The notes: a model not told the origin generated them from the sequence alone. 25,951 nucleotides of DNA from Caldisericia bacterium (GCA_017999835.1 JAGNLA010000021.1:1-25951), one strand, 5' to 3'. Counted from the stretch's first letter, positions 14,477 through 23,703 are shown. Numbers and translations: made by a program.

Positions 14477-17400
14477 TTATTTTACTTTGATTGTCAGGTT
14501 AGATGTGGTTTCCTGGTTGTAGCGGTCGAGAACCTTAAAGACTGCCTTGAAATCGCCTGCTGAGTTATAGGTGTGCTCAAGGGTGAGTGTCTTATTTGGA
14601 TCAAGGTTTCCGGTCTGTTTTTCTCCGTCGCCCCATTCGATGATGTAGCTGAGCGGTGGATTTGAAGCCCATACTTTTACTTCAACCTGAACTGGTGAGC
14701 CAACTTTTGGATCCTTTGTCAAAACCTTGATTGTGTAGTCTGTTTGTGGGAATCCTGTTGTTGCGCTCATGATTTTTACCGAGGCCGACGCTTTGACTGG
14801 CGGGATGCCATTGTTGTTGGTGACGTAAGCATCATTTGTGATGATTTTGCCTGCATATTCCTGTTTTTCAACCTTGCACCAGATCTCAAAGGTTTCCGAG
14901 GTGCCCGGCTGAAGGGTTTCGACTCTCCATACCACTTTGCTCATGTTGTAAACTCCGGTTGGAGTTGATTTGACATAAACCATTCCGTTTGGAAGTGCGT
15001 CGCTGACAACAATGTTGTCCATGGCAACGCCACCAATATTTGTAACCTTGATTGTGTACTTTATTGCTTCACCAAGATTTGCCTGTGATGTGCTGGCAAT
15101 TTTTCTGATTGCAAGGTCAAAATTGATTGGGTTTGTTGTTTTTGATTCCGTTTTGACTGTTTCTACCTGGCACTCAACGGTGTCAACTTTTCCGCTCATG
15201 TAGGCTTTGTTGACGATTGCTGTCACGCCTTTTGAGATTTGACTGTCAATTTTGCCTTCCCAGACAATCTGACCTGGGTAATTGTTTGTTGTCCAGCCAA
15301 GGTATGGAGTTGTGCAGTAAACTTCATCATTACCAGAAAAACCGCACTGGAATACAAAATAAGGCGAACCAGCGGAGTCAAAGACAAACGATGGATATCT
15401 TACGTCTGCCAAACCTTCAGAAACGTTTTCATAACGATTGATGCCAAGAAGGTCTGTCCAACCGGAAGACTTGAACCATGTGAAGAGGAACTGCTGGTTG
15501 TTGCCGGCAATGACCCTTATGAAACCAACTGCTGGTTGCCCGTTTGGCTGCAAGGCAAGTGTTGGGAGGTTGTCATCATAGACAGTGGAGTTTGAAATCC
15601 TGTAAAGTCCTGGGTTGCCGCTTGCATCGTACCATGTACCGGAAACATACTTCGAGAAATTGATCCAGCGTCTTGTTACGTAGTCTGCCCAGACAAGGTT
15701 TGGCTCGTTGCCGTTCATTTCAAGGCATGGGTAAATCTGGTTTCTTGATGCCGTTGGGAAGATGTTTTCCCAACCAGCTGTGGTTGAGTTGAAGTAAGTC
15801 CATGCATTGAGAGACTGTGTCCATTTCGATGAATACATACCATCCTGGAATGACCACCACCACATAAGTCTGTCACGAGCGTAGACAACATAAGGTGTAC
15901 CTGTCGTATCGAGTCCAAAAGTGAGCCCTGATGGTCTGTAATTCCAGCCGTTGTCAACAATCTTGTCGCATCCGACAGTGTTGTTCATTCTGACCCAGTT
16001 TGAGCCATTCCAGCGAGTCAGGTAAATGCCCTGAGTGACGCTCCAGCCATAGTAGTTTGCAAAGATTACAGTTGGGGTTGTGCCAAACAGCCTGATTCTT
16101 GGCATCGAGAATTGTGAAAGTTGGTCTCCGATTGGCGCGGAAAGGTTGTCGTATCCTGCCGTACCGTTACCTTTTACAAGAGTTGTTCCGTTCCATTTGG
16201 AGTATCTGATCTGATAGTTGGTCTGCCAACCGGATGCCCATGATGTAACCCAAACAAAGTGAGGATAACCCATCGAATCGATAGCGACATCTGGAGACTC
16301 GTCATATGTGCCGCCGCCGTTACTGATCTTTGAGAAACCGGCGTTGTTATTTAGATCTTCCCATCTGCTTGTGGTTTTGTTGTATTTTGAGTAGAACACC
16401 TCTGTGTCGCTTGCGTTTCCTGTTGTGTCATCTGACCAGACAACGTGAATGTTTCCAAAAGTATCGATAACTGATTTCGGCTCATGCGACGAACCGGTGT
16501 TGTTGCTGACATTATCAAATCCTGGGACACCTATGGATGGTTTTGTCATTCTGCCTGTTCCAACAATTTGATCAAGCTGCCATCTGAGGATGATTGGGCT
16601 GGTTGCTTGAGCAGGCGCCTTGGCGTTAACCCACGTTGCACCATTGTCTGTTGAATAATGTGTCGGAAGCGGGAAGGCGTTGCCGTTGTAAGTTACGTTC
16701 TTTGGCAGAGCATCGTCGATATAGAGGTTTGTGAATGTGTTCAGTTCGTTCTTGTCATAGTTGAGTGCGTAAGAAAGCTTCTGGCCTGGTTCGACAGTTT
16801 TGCCATTATCACCAAATGAACCGATGCCTCCACCTATCTGGACGCCTTTGATGAAGTTAAACTTATAGTCAGATGATGGTCTGACAAGAACTTCGAGAAT
16901 GTCTTCGTGGTAGATGTCGCCTGATGTTCCCCTGACAATAAAGTAGTATTTGCCAGGCTTAAGAGCTGATTTCTTGCAAAGGGTCATAAATACATCAACT
17001 TGACCATCGTTTGGTATCCAGACTGGATTTGTCTGGAATTCTGCAGTGAACTCAGGAGCGATCTGTGTGAATGAAAGGTTCACAAAACCTGAGAAACCAA
17101 CAAGTGATTTGAGCGAAACCTTGTACTGGTCGCACTTGAAGCTTGTGTCAATTGTAATAGTGTCTGGATAGCATCTGATATCAAAATCTGGGAGTGTCTG
17201 CTGGTATTCGACAACCAGTGCGAACGGCTGTGGGCCGCTTGGAATGTTCGATGCCTGGACTGAAACGGTGTAGACGCCTGGTGTTGTGAGATTTGTTTGG
17301 AAAACGCCTTCGACGTTGTTTTGGCTATCTCTTGATGTTGGATTCTGCTGGGAGTCGTTGCTGTTTGAGATGAATTGGTTTCCGGCAAGGAAATAGGCAT

Positions 17401-19618
17401 TCTGTGGAGCAGTAATCACTAGATCAAGGTCGTTAACAAGGAATGGTGACGATGCCGGGTTTCCTTCGTAGTCTGACCAGACGAGGGTTGCTTTGAATCT
17501 GCCTGTACCGGCAACGATTGGGAAGTCCATTCTTTGCCCGGTGGCCAAGCCTGATTTTACATCGTAATATTTTCTAACCGTTGGTGCGGTTGGGAACAGT
17601 GTCTGGTAGAGGTCAACTTCACCCCAGCCTGTTTTTGTGTTGGGGTAATATTGAATTGCTGTTCCGTTGTAGTCTTCAACAATTGGTCTTGCGCCATTGA
17701 TGAGCATACCTTTGACGAGAGCTGCTGATGGTTTTGGCCTCTGCTCGTATGACTTAAGCCACTGACGTGTTAGAAGAGCAGTACCGGCAAGGTTCGGGCA
17801 TGACATTGATGTGCCCTGGGCTGTTGTGTATGTGGGGGGTCTGTTGAGTCTGACACCGTTGATGATTGAACCTGGGGCAACCAGGTCTGGCTTGATCCTG
17901 TTGTCAGATGTCGGTCCTCTTGAGGAGAAACTGGCAAGTGAGTTTGGATGCTGGGAATATACCATGTTGCCAATGTTATGAGCAAAAGATATAGCGGATG
18001 TCAGGCGAATCCTGTTGCCTGACATAGTTGTCATGACAGTGCGGTATTCGTCCTGTGCAGGAGTGTTTCCAACAATCCTGACTCTCTGGTTTCCACCAAA
18101 GCTTGCGTTGCTTGCAAGAGTAAGAATTGTTGCGCCTGCAGTGGCAGCAACAGTGAGGGCTGATGATGGATAGTTGTTGCCTGAAGCACCGACGCAGATA
18201 TTGTTTTTTGCAGTAGATGGAGTGCCAAGGCTGTTGCTGGATGGGCCGGAGTTGCCGGCTGAAACTGTTACCAGCATATCCGGGTATTGATAAACAAACC
18301 TGTCCAGGTACTGAGACGCAGAGTTGTAAACGTTTACCGATGAACCCCATGAGTTGCTGTGAACCCTTGCACCAAGCTTGTATGAATCGCCAAGTCCGGG
18401 GTTGAGCCAACCGATGCCAGCCTGAACAACAATTCCGGCTTCCGGAGCTATTCCTGAATATTGGTTATTTGTTGAATTTCTGCCATCGCCAGCAATTTGG
18501 CCTGTGGTGAATGTACCGTGTCCATTGGTGTCGTTCCACGGTTTGGATTGAGTTGGATCTGGACCATCGACGATTGGCGGATTTGGAACACCGTGGCGGC
18601 TGTAACCGAAATGACCTACTATTCTTGCCGGTGTACCAAAATCTGAGAACAGTGTGTTCACGTTACCAGAATCAAGACCGGTGTCCTGAACACAAACAAC
18701 TTCGCCTGAACCTTTGAGACCCATGTCCCAAACGCCTTTTGATGTTGTTGCAAGTCCGGTGTAGTCTGAGATTGGTGATGTTCTTTTTTCAACGCCAAGA
18801 ATTTGTCTGGAGTTGTCCATTTCTACTGTTGGCTCAATATATGGTTCGATATATGAAACCGTGTTTATGAGTGCAAGCTTTTTGACTGTTTCGATGTTGC
18901 ATTTTGCCTTGATTGCTCCGGTGTCCATGCCTTTTGTTTCATGCTCAACTTCGACAGGAAGAGTCGGAACAATGTTATTGATTGAGAGGTTGGAGAAGAT
19001 GTTGATCATTACGTCGACATTGCCATCTTTATCAGCTTTTATGTCATTTGAAATCTTGAATGCTGGATGGTATGGCGAGACTCCCAGGACAAATTCCTTT
19101 TGTGCAAACATTCTTGCATTGTCGAAACTTGTGTAGGCGACAACTGCATTTTCAGTGAATGTACCAACCTGCTCTGCGCCGTTGAGGGCAAGCTCGGTTG
19201 TCCATTCCTGTTTGATTGGACCACGGAACTGGAAAATGAAATAATCATTATCCGATGGTTCGATTGGTTTCCAAGTGAGTTCTTTTGGGTATGATGTTTG
19301 CGGCATGAGAAGCTTGTTCTCGTCGGCTTTGAGTACGTAGCTGCCAATCCTGACGACATCCCAGCCTTCATATATGACAGCCTGGAATCCCTTGGATTCA
19401 AGAAGTGGAACAAGTGATGGATCCATGTTGCCTATCACGAATGTGTCGTAGGTTTCCACGATATTTACGCCAATATCGGCTAGGTATTCTGTGTTGGCGC
19501 TGCTTGGAAGCATGAAGATTTTAAACATGGGTCCAGAAGCCTCGGAACGGTGTACAGAAACAGGCGATAAAGCAATGGCAATTGCCAAAGTTATCGCGAT
19601 AAGCTTAAACTTTCTCAT
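14477..19618 (-). CDS. Giant secreted subtilase (S8) with propeller-like, DUF11 and PKD domains
   Basis: 1713 residues from ATG 19618, which has GGAGG six bases upstream; an in-frame ATG at 19651 would spoil the signal peptide (MRKFKLIAITLAIAIALSP). A propeptide-like region fills about 30-285. The S8 catalytic domain has Asp312 (VQDTGLDSG), His367 (NGHGTFTTG), oxyanion Asn456 (SAGNSG) and Ser604 (GTSMSCP). A beta insertion of about 70 residues (490-555) interrupts it. A KP-43-like jelly roll follows (NDLDLVITAP ... PSGPQPFALVVEY, about 690-840). Next come beta domains, several propeller-like repeats with W-N-G and HVVWSDD/HFVWVTS motifs (about 1010-1430), a DUF11 domain (DALPNGMVYVKSTPTGVY, about 1500-1610) and a C-terminal PKD domain (YIIEWGDGEKQTG, ends 1713). 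No LPXTG, SLH or obvious anchor is present. It is probably an extracellular or surface protease for protein degradation or processing. Confidence 0.95.
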   Translation of the reverse strand: MRKFKLIAITLAIAIALSPVSVHRSEASGPMFKIFMLPSSANTEYLADIGVNIVETYDTFVIGNMDPSLVPLLESKGFQAVIYEGWDVVRIGSYVLKADENKLLMPQTSYPKELTWKPIEPSDNDYFIFQFRGPIKQEWTTELALNGAEQVGTFTENAVVAYTSFDNARMFAQKEFVLGVSPYHPAFKISNDIKADKDGNVDVMINIFSNLSINNIVPTLPVEVEHETKGMDTGAIKAKCNIETVKKLALINTVSYIEPYIEPTVEMDNSRQILGVEKRTSPISDYTGLATTSKGVWDMGLKGSGEVVCVQDTGLDSGNVNTLFSDFGTPARIVGHFGYSRHGVPNPPIVDGPDPTQSKPWNDTNGHGTFTTGQIAGDGRNSTNNQYSGIAPEAGIVVQAGIGWLNPGLGDSYKLGARVHSNSWGSSVNVYNSASQYLDRFVYQYPDMLVTVSAGNSGPSSNSLGTPSTAKNNICVGASGNNYPSSALTVAATAGATILTLASNASFGGNQRVRIVGNTPAQDEYRTVMTTMSGNRIRLTSAISFAHNIGNMVYSQHPNSLASFSSRGPTSDNRIKPDLVAPGSIINGVRLNRPPTYTTAQGTSMSCPNLAGTALLTRQWLKSYEQRPKPSAALVKGMLINGARPIVEDYNGTAIQYYPNTKTGWGEVDLYQTLFPTAPTVRKYYDVKSGLATGQRMDFPIVAGTGRFKATLVWSDYEGNPASSPFLVNDLDLVITAPQNAYFLAGNQFISNSNDSQQNPTSRDSQNNVEGVFQTNLTTPGVYTVSVQASNIPSGPQPFALVVEYQQTLPDFDIRCYPDTITIDTSFKCDQYKVSLKSLVGFSGFVNLSFTQIAPEFTAEFQTNPVWIPNDGQVDVFMTLCKKSALKPGKYYFIVRGTSGDIYHEDILEVLVRPSSDYKFNFIKGVQIGGGIGSFGDNGKTVEPGQKLSYALNYDKNELNTFTNLYIDDALPKNVTYNGNAFPLPTHYSTDNGATWVNAKAPAQATSPIILRWQLDQIVGTGRMTKPSIGVPGFDNVSNNTGSSHEPKSVIDTFGNIHVVWSDDTTGNASDTEVFYSKYNKTTSRWEDLNNNAGFSKISNGGGTYDESPDVAIDSMGYPHFVWVTSWASGWQTNYQIRYSKWNGTTLVKGNGTAGYDNLSAPIGDQLSQFSMPRIRLFGTTPTVIFANYYGWSVTQGIYLTRWNGSNWVRMNNTVGCDKIVDNGWNYRPSGLTFGLDTTGTPYVVYARDRLMWWWSFQDGMYSSKWTQSLNAWTYFNSTTAGWENIFPTASRNQIYPCLEMNGNEPNLVWADYVTRRWINFSKYVSGTWYDASGNPGLYRISNSTVYDDNLPTLALQPNGQPAVGFIRVIAGNNQQFLFTWFKSSGWTDLLGINRYENVSEGLADVRYPSFVFDSAGSPYFVFQCGFSGNDEVYCTTPYLGWTTNNYPGQIVWEGKIDSQISKGVTAIVNKAYMSGKVDTVECQVETVKTESKTTNPINFDLAIRKIASTSQANLGEAIKYTIKVTNIGGVAMDNIVVSDALPNGMVYVKSTPTGVYNMSKVVWRVETLQPGTSETFEIWCKVEKQEYAGKIITNDAYVTNNNGIPPVKASASVKIMSATTGFPQTDYTIKVLTKDPKVGSPVQVEVKVWASNPPLSYIIEWGDGEKQTGNLDPNKTLTLEHTYNSAGDFKAVFKVLDRYNQETTSNLTIKVK

Positions 19619-19665
19619 CGCAATCCTCCAGAAATAAATTCGATTAAACAATTGTTGACGATGGA

Positions 19666-19693
19666 ATTATACATTCGAAGGTTTAAAAAACAA
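19666..19693 (-). promoter_or_regulatory. Likely promoter of the subtilase gene
   Basis: On the minus strand there is TTGTTT (19693-19688), a 16-base spacer and a perfect TATAAT (19671-19666). Transcription would begin near 19659, giving a leader of about 40 bases with GGAGG before the ATG at 19618. Confidence 0.6.
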
Positions 19694-19795
19694 TTAGAAA
19701 TGGGCGATTTCGGGAATATTTTGCATGATATATATTTAAATTATATTATGAATACGAAATTAATTTCGGTTTATTGTGTTTTTATGTTCTGTATA

Positions 19796-19823
19796 TTGAG
19801 ACTTTTTCCTAGTTGCGTATAAT
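19796..19823 (+). promoter_or_regulatory. Promoter of rel placing the start site at or next to the ATG
   Basis: TTGAGA (19796-19801), a 16-base spacer and a perfect TATAAT (19818-19823). A start site about seven bases downstream falls at 19830-19831, exactly the A of the ATG chosen for rel, and no Shine-Dalgarno sequence is present. Confidence 0.6.
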
Positions 19824-19830
19824 GCAAAAA

Positions 19831-21816
19831 ATGACTTCAACGGAATCGGTATCAAAAGAACAACTTCTTGCATCATTGATATCCAAGGCGTCTTACGCAC
19901 AAGACACAGAAAATCTGATTGGCAAAGCGTACGAAATTGCTGACAAAATGCATGCTGGGCAACTAAGGCAGTCAGGGGAGGAATATATAACCCACCCGAT
20001 GAATGTTGCCTTGATTCTTACCGAACTCCACGCCGATCTTCCCTCTCTTGTTGCTGCCATTCTGCATGACACGCTGGAAGACACTGCCCTGACTCCCGAG
20101 TCCGTGAAAGAGAAATTTGGACCTGAAGTCCTGCAATTGGTTTTGGGCGTCACAAAGCTCAACAAGCTTCAGTTCAAATCAAGCAAAGAACAGCAGCTTG
20201 AGAATACCAGGAAAATGCTGCTTGCAATGGCAAATGATATCCGGGTGGTTTTGATAAAGTTGGCCGATAGACTTCACAACATGCGTTCGCTCAGTATTTT
20301 CAGGCGTGACAAACAGGTGAGGATTGCCCAGGAAACGATGGAAATTTTTGTTCCGTTGGCTGGCAGGCTTGGAATCTACAGAATAAAATGGGAACTTGAG
20401 GATCTCGCTTTCAGAGCCATCGAACCAGAGGAGTTTAAGGAATTGGCGGATAAGGTGGCAATGAAGCGCTCCGAGAGGGAGATGCTGGTTGACCAGACAA
20501 TTTCTGAAATTTCTGAACTCTTGAAATCTGACAACGTGCATTTCGAAATATCGGGAAGAGCCAAAAACCTTTATTCGATTTATAAAAAGATGGACAAAGA
20601 CGACAAGGATGTCGATGAAATCTTTGACCTTCACGCGGTAAGGGTTCTTGTTGAAGACATACCCACTTGCTACAAAGTCCTCGGTTTTGTTCATACACAA
20701 TGGAAACCGCTACCTGGAAGAATAAAGGACTACATTGCCGTTCCAAAATCCAATGGTTACAAATCGCTTCATACGACTGTCATTGGTCCAAGAGGTTTTC
20801 CAGTCGAGATTCAAATCAGAACCTACGAAATGCATGCCGATGCCGAATATGGCATTGCTGCACACTGGAAATACAAAGAAAAGAACAAGGTCGATGCAAA
20901 CGATGAAACCAAACTTTCCTGGCTTCGCCAACTGCTTGAATGGCAGAAAGAGATCAAACCGACCGAAGAATTTGTTGAACAGGTCAAGACTGATCTGTTC
21001 AGCGACGAGGTTCTTGTTTTCACTCCCAAAGGCGACATTATCAATCTTCCTGTAGGTGCTACTCCGATTGATTTTGCATATCGTATACACACCGATGTTG
21101 GCAATTCTTGTACCGGTGCAAAGGTTAACGGCAAAATAGTTCAACTGTCTTACAAGCTCGTCACGGGTGACCGCGTTCAGGTCATGACATCAAAACATGT
21201 TGAAGGACCTTCCAGGGACTGGCTAAAGACCGTCGCAGCAAACTCCACCAAGGAAAAAATCAGAAACTGGTTCAGGAAAAAAGCAGAAGAAGAAAACCCC
21301 AAAGATGACGAAGAGGAAGAAGTCAAACCCAAACCTCAAGCTCCACAGAGGAGACCATCAAGGGTTGGCAAAGCTGGCGCAATGGTTTTGCTCAAAGGTA
21401 TTGACAATGCTCCTGTCATTCTGGCTCGATGTTGCAACCCTATCGTTGGTGACCCTATTGTTGGTTTTGTTACCAGAGGCAGAGGGGTGAGCATCCATAG
21501 AACTAACTGCCCAAATTTTGCCAATCTCAAAGCCGAAGCCGAAAGAGTGATTGAGGCTGAATGGATTACGGATTCCAAGAAAACATTTATAGTTGGCATC
21601 AATATTCTTGTCGAAAATAAACCCGGGGTGCTCGCAAAGCTTTCTGGAATCATTTCTGAAACAGGCGTCAACATCAACATGGCGAAAGCTGTCCCGGTTG
21701 ATATCAGCAAGTCAAGAATAATCTTCTCTGTTGAGGTTCTGTCAATAAAAGAGCTAAATGACTTGATCGTTTTGCTTGAGAGGGTGCCGGAAGTCAAAAA
21801 GGTAGCGCGTCAGTGA
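19831..21816 (+). CDS. rel: Bifunctional (p)ppGpp synthetase/hydrolase Rel
   Basis: 661 residues from ATG 19831; an ATG at 19822 overlaps the TATAAT box and is less likely. Rel makes and degrades (p)ppGpp from ATP and GTP/GDP in the stringent response, on stalled ribosomes and in the cytoplasm. The N-terminal HD hydrolase domain shows HAGQ (His41), THP (His55) and LHDTLEDT (His79-Asp80). The synthetase domain shows RAKNLYSIYKKM, FDLHAVRVLV and GRIKDYIAVPKSNGYKSLHTTV. Its RIKD corresponds to the RxKD motif of bifunctional enzymes, not the ExDD of RelA. A TGS domain follows (DEVLVFTPKGDIINLPVGATPIDFAY, about 390-450). The zinc-finger-like region keeps the Cys pair of ILARCCNPI, and a C-terminal ACT domain ends the protein (FIVGINILVENKPGVLAKLSGIISETGVNI). 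At 661 residues it is somewhat shorter than the usual 720-740. Its stop overlaps the dtd start. Confidence 0.95.
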   Translation: MTSTESVSKEQLLASLISKASYAQDTENLIGKAYEIADKMHAGQLRQSGEEYITHPMNVALILTELHADLPSLVAAILHDTLEDTALTPESVKEKFGPEVLQLVLGVTKLNKLQFKSSKEQQLENTRKMLLAMANDIRVVLIKLADRLHNMRSLSIFRRDKQVRIAQETMEIFVPLAGRLGIYRIKWELEDLAFRAIEPEEFKELADKVAMKRSEREMLVDQTISEISELLKSDNVHFEISGRAKNLYSIYKKMDKDDKDVDEIFDLHAVRVLVEDIPTCYKVLGFVHTQWKPLPGRIKDYIAVPKSNGYKSLHTTVIGPRGFPVEIQIRTYEMHADAEYGIAAHWKYKEKNKVDANDETKLSWLRQLLEWQKEIKPTEEFVEQVKTDLFSDEVLVFTPKGDIINLPVGATPIDFAYRIHTDVGNSCTGAKVNGKIVQLSYKLVTGDRVQVMTSKHVEGPSRDWLKTVAANSTKEKIRNWFRKKAEEENPKDDEEEEVKPKPQAPQRRPSRVGKAGAMVLLKGIDNAPVILARCCNPIVGDPIVGFVTRGRGVSIHRTNCPNFANLKAEAERVIEAEWITDSKKTFIVGINILVENKPGVLAKLSGIISETGVNINMAKAVPVDISKSRIIFSVEVLSIKELNDLIVLLERVPEVKKVARQ

Positions 21817-22262
21817 GGTCGGTTGTCCAAAGGGTTCTCAGTGCCAAGGTAGAGGTTGATGGTGAAGTCGTCGGTTCAATAGACAAGGGTTTGCTTGTGT
21901 TTGTTGGAACCGTCCAGGGAGATACTGCTACCGATGCAGCATTCATGGCAACAAAAATTGCTGGGTTGAGAATCTTTTCGGATGAAAATGGCAAAATGAA
22001 TCTGGACTTGGGTCAAGTGAACGGTTCTGTGCTGCTTGTCTCCCAGTTCACACTCGCAGGGGATGCGAGAAAAGGGAAGAGGCCAGATTTTACCTCATCT
22101 GGGGATCCATCTGAAGCAGTCAAGCTTCTAAAAGAAATAAAAGATCAGCTCATTAAAGCGCAGATTCCTGTTCAGACTGGAATCTTTGGAGCACATATGA
22201 AAGTCAGTTTGATAAATGATGGTCCAGTGACGATTCTATTGGACTCAAGGAAGGTTTTCTGA
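21813..22262 (+). CDS. dtd: D-aminoacyl-tRNA deacylase
   Basis: 149 residues, the standard length for DTD. It hydrolyses D-aminoacyl-tRNAs and glycyl-tRNA(Ala) in the cytoplasm, protecting translation from D-amino acids. The two active-site signatures are present: LVSQFTLAGDARKGKRPDF (SQFTL motif) and the C-terminal NDGPVTILLDS (GPVT motif, Gly-cisPro). The N-terminal MRSVVQRVLSAKVEVDGEVVGSI is also typical. The GTG start at 21813 overlaps the rel stop by four bases (GTGA), and its own stop overlaps the next gene (TGATG). A rel-dtd gene pair is widespread in Firmicutes and other bacteria, and the arrangement here is the classical one. Confidence 0.97.
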   Translation: MRSVVQRVLSAKVEVDGEVVGSIDKGLLVFVGTVQGDTATDAAFMATKIAGLRIFSDENGKMNLDLGQVNGSVLLVSQFTLAGDARKGKRPDFTSSGDPSEAVKLLKEIKDQLIKAQIPVQTGIFGAHMKVSLINDGPVTILLDSRKVF

Positions 22263-22915
22263 TGAATATAGAAAGATTTATTACGAGCATGGCGGTTAAT
22301 AACACTTATCTGGCCTATTGTCCAGGATCAAAGAAGGGCATAGTCATTGACCCTTCGTATGAGATTGACGATGTGCTTAAAAGAATTGACGAATTAAAAC
22401 TCGATATAAAATTCATTTTCAACACTCATGGTCATTGCGACCATATTGCAGGGAACGCAGCAGTCAAGTATGCCACAAGGGCAGAGATCGTAATTCATGA
22501 ACTCGATGCGCCTGCGTTGACAAACCCTGAGCTGAATCTTTCAGCAATGGTTCCGCCACATGTTTTGTCTCCAATTGCTGGTAAAATAGTGAAAGACAAT
22601 GAAAAGATTGTAATAGAGACAAATCTTGGACCACTCGAATTTGAGGTCTGGCACGCTCCTGGACACAGCCCAGGGCATTGCTGTTTAAAATTTCACAGAG
22701 GGATTTTTACAGGCGACATTCTTTTTGAAGGCACAATCGGCAGAACCGATTTTCCTGGCTGTAATGCCATTGATATGAAAAATTCCCTGATAAGGCTTTG
22801 GAACAATATTCCTGAGAATTTTGAGATTTTCCCCGGACATAATGAAACGACCAATATGGCTAAAGAAAAGCGCGATAACTATTATTTCAGTCACATGGTC
22901 GTTTCAAATCTCTAG
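22262..22915 (+). CDS. MBL-fold metallo-hydrolase, glyoxalase II-like
   Basis: 217 residues, the compact form of the YcbL/glyoxalase II-like branch. It starts at ATG 22262, overlapping the dtd stop. The metal site is THGHCDHIAG (His56, His58, Asp60, His61), followed by APGHSPGHCC, FTGDILFEGTIGRTDFPG and IFPGHNETT, the expected order of the dinuclear zinc ligands. Enzymes of this branch hydrolyse thioesters such as S-lactoylglutathione analogues, but substrates vary and none can be assigned here. A following rel-dtd-MBL hydrolase order recurs in many bacteria (established context). The last residues lie 7 bases from the convergent lexA stop with no terminator visible, so transcripts probably run into each other. 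Confidence 0.92.
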   Translation: MNIERFITSMAVNNTYLAYCPGSKKGIVIDPSYEIDDVLKRIDELKLDIKFIFNTHGHCDHIAGNAAVKYATRAEIVIHELDAPALTNPELNLSAMVPPHVLSPIAGKIVKDNEKIVIETNLGPLEFEVWHAPGHSPGHCCLKFHRGIFTGDILFEGTIGRTDFPGCNAIDMKNSLIRLWNNIPENFEIFPGHNETTNMAKEKRDNYYFSHMVVSNL

Positions 22916-22922
22916 ATTAATT

Positions 22923-23522
22923 TCACTGATAACTTCTGATGACGCCCTTGACCCGACCAACAATTACAAGTTGGTTGGGGTCAATGACCATCGAGTCTCT
23001 TTTCTCCTGAATCGGCTTGATAATGGCCTTTGTGCCGAAGTGGTAGATCCTGCCCATTACAGGTTTGAATCCATCCATAAGCCCAACCATGATATCGCCT
23101 TCCATTAGTCCTGCGCCAGGAATTACAATTAGATAGTCGCCCGACAGGACACCTTCGTTTACCAATGAATTTCCCTGGACAATCACCGCGACGCATCCTG
23201 CCTCGGATGGTACAACTGATGCAATCTCGAGTTTTCCCAATTCTGGTGATTTTGTTCTGTTTACAAGGTTTTGGATTGTAGTGATAGAGAGCTCAGGGCT
23301 TTCACCAGGTTGTTTGAGTTGGACTGATCTGGCCTTGTTTGGATGGCGCGCCAAGAATCCTTTTGAAACAAGCTTACTAATATGTTCATGAACGGTGGAT
23401 ACTGACGACAGTCCAAGTCCTTCCCTGATTTCGTCAAGTGATGGAGCAAAGCCGTTTTTTGATGCAAAGTCCTTGATGAACTCGAGTACTTCTTTTTCTC
23501 TTCTTGTGAGATAGTTTACCAT
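22923..23522 (-). CDS. lexA: LexA-like repressor lacking self-cleavage residues
   Basis: 199 residues, the normal LexA length. The N-terminal winged helix is clear: YLTRREKEVLEFIKDFASKNGFAPSLDEIREGLGLSS (1-40), VSTVHEHISKLVSKGFLARHPNKARSVQL (41-69). The C-terminal S24 domain keeps the nucleophile Ser119 in VQGNSLVNEGVLSGDYLIV. At the catalytic lysine position (E. coli Lys156, TVKR) an ungapped alignment gives Met156 in PVMGR; Lys153 lies three residues earlier. The usual VAAG-type cleavage segment about 30 residues before Ser119 is replaced by LGKLEIASVVPS, and the domain is shortened there; the only Ala-Gly pair (108-109) is too close to Ser119. RecA-triggered autocleavage therefore looks unlikely. 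ATG 23522 follows AGGAG at suitable spacing. It is convergent with the hydrolase gene and divergent from the HTH gene. Confidence 0.85.
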   Translation of the reverse strand: MVNYLTRREKEVLEFIKDFASKNGFAPSLDEIREGLGLSSVSTVHEHISKLVSKGFLARHPNKARSVQLKQPGESPELSITTIQNLVNRTKSPELGKLEIASVVPSEAGCVAVIVQGNSLVNEGVLSGDYLIVIPGAGLMEGDIMVGLMDGFKPVMGRIYHFGTKAIIKPIQEKRDSMVIDPNQLVIVGRVKGVIRSYQ

Positions 23523-23551
23523 GTTTCACACTCCTATTCCTACATACAGTA

Positions 23552-23569
23552 GAACCTTAAAAAAGGTTC
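23552..23569. promoter_or_regulatory. Perfect inverted repeat GAACCTT-N4-AAGGTTC upstream of lexA
   Basis: The two 7-base arms are perfectly complementary around AAAA, 30 bases upstream of the lexA ATG. It contains GAAC and GTTC half-sites like those of Gram-positive LexA boxes, but separated by 10 instead of 4 bases. It may be an operator for LexA itself, or a small leader hairpin if the promoter at 23637-23664 is used. Confidence 0.5.
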
Positions 23570-23636
23570 AATCATGATAAACACACATGCTACCAATATT
23601 TTTTCTACAATTAGGAAATAAACTCCTACAATCGAA

Positions 23637-23664
23637 AGTTTACCGAAAATCTTTAAACTGTCAA
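23637..23664 (-). promoter_or_regulatory. Possible lexA promoter
   Basis: On the minus strand there is a perfect TTGACA (23664-23659), a 16-base spacer and TAAAAC (23642-23637); AAAACT with 17 bases also fits. The leader to the lexA ATG would be about 108 bases and would include the GAACCTT/AAGGTTC repeat. Confidence 0.45.
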
Positions 23665-23703
23665 ATCGCTTCTCAAAACTCAAAAAGCACAGAACAAATC
23701 GTT

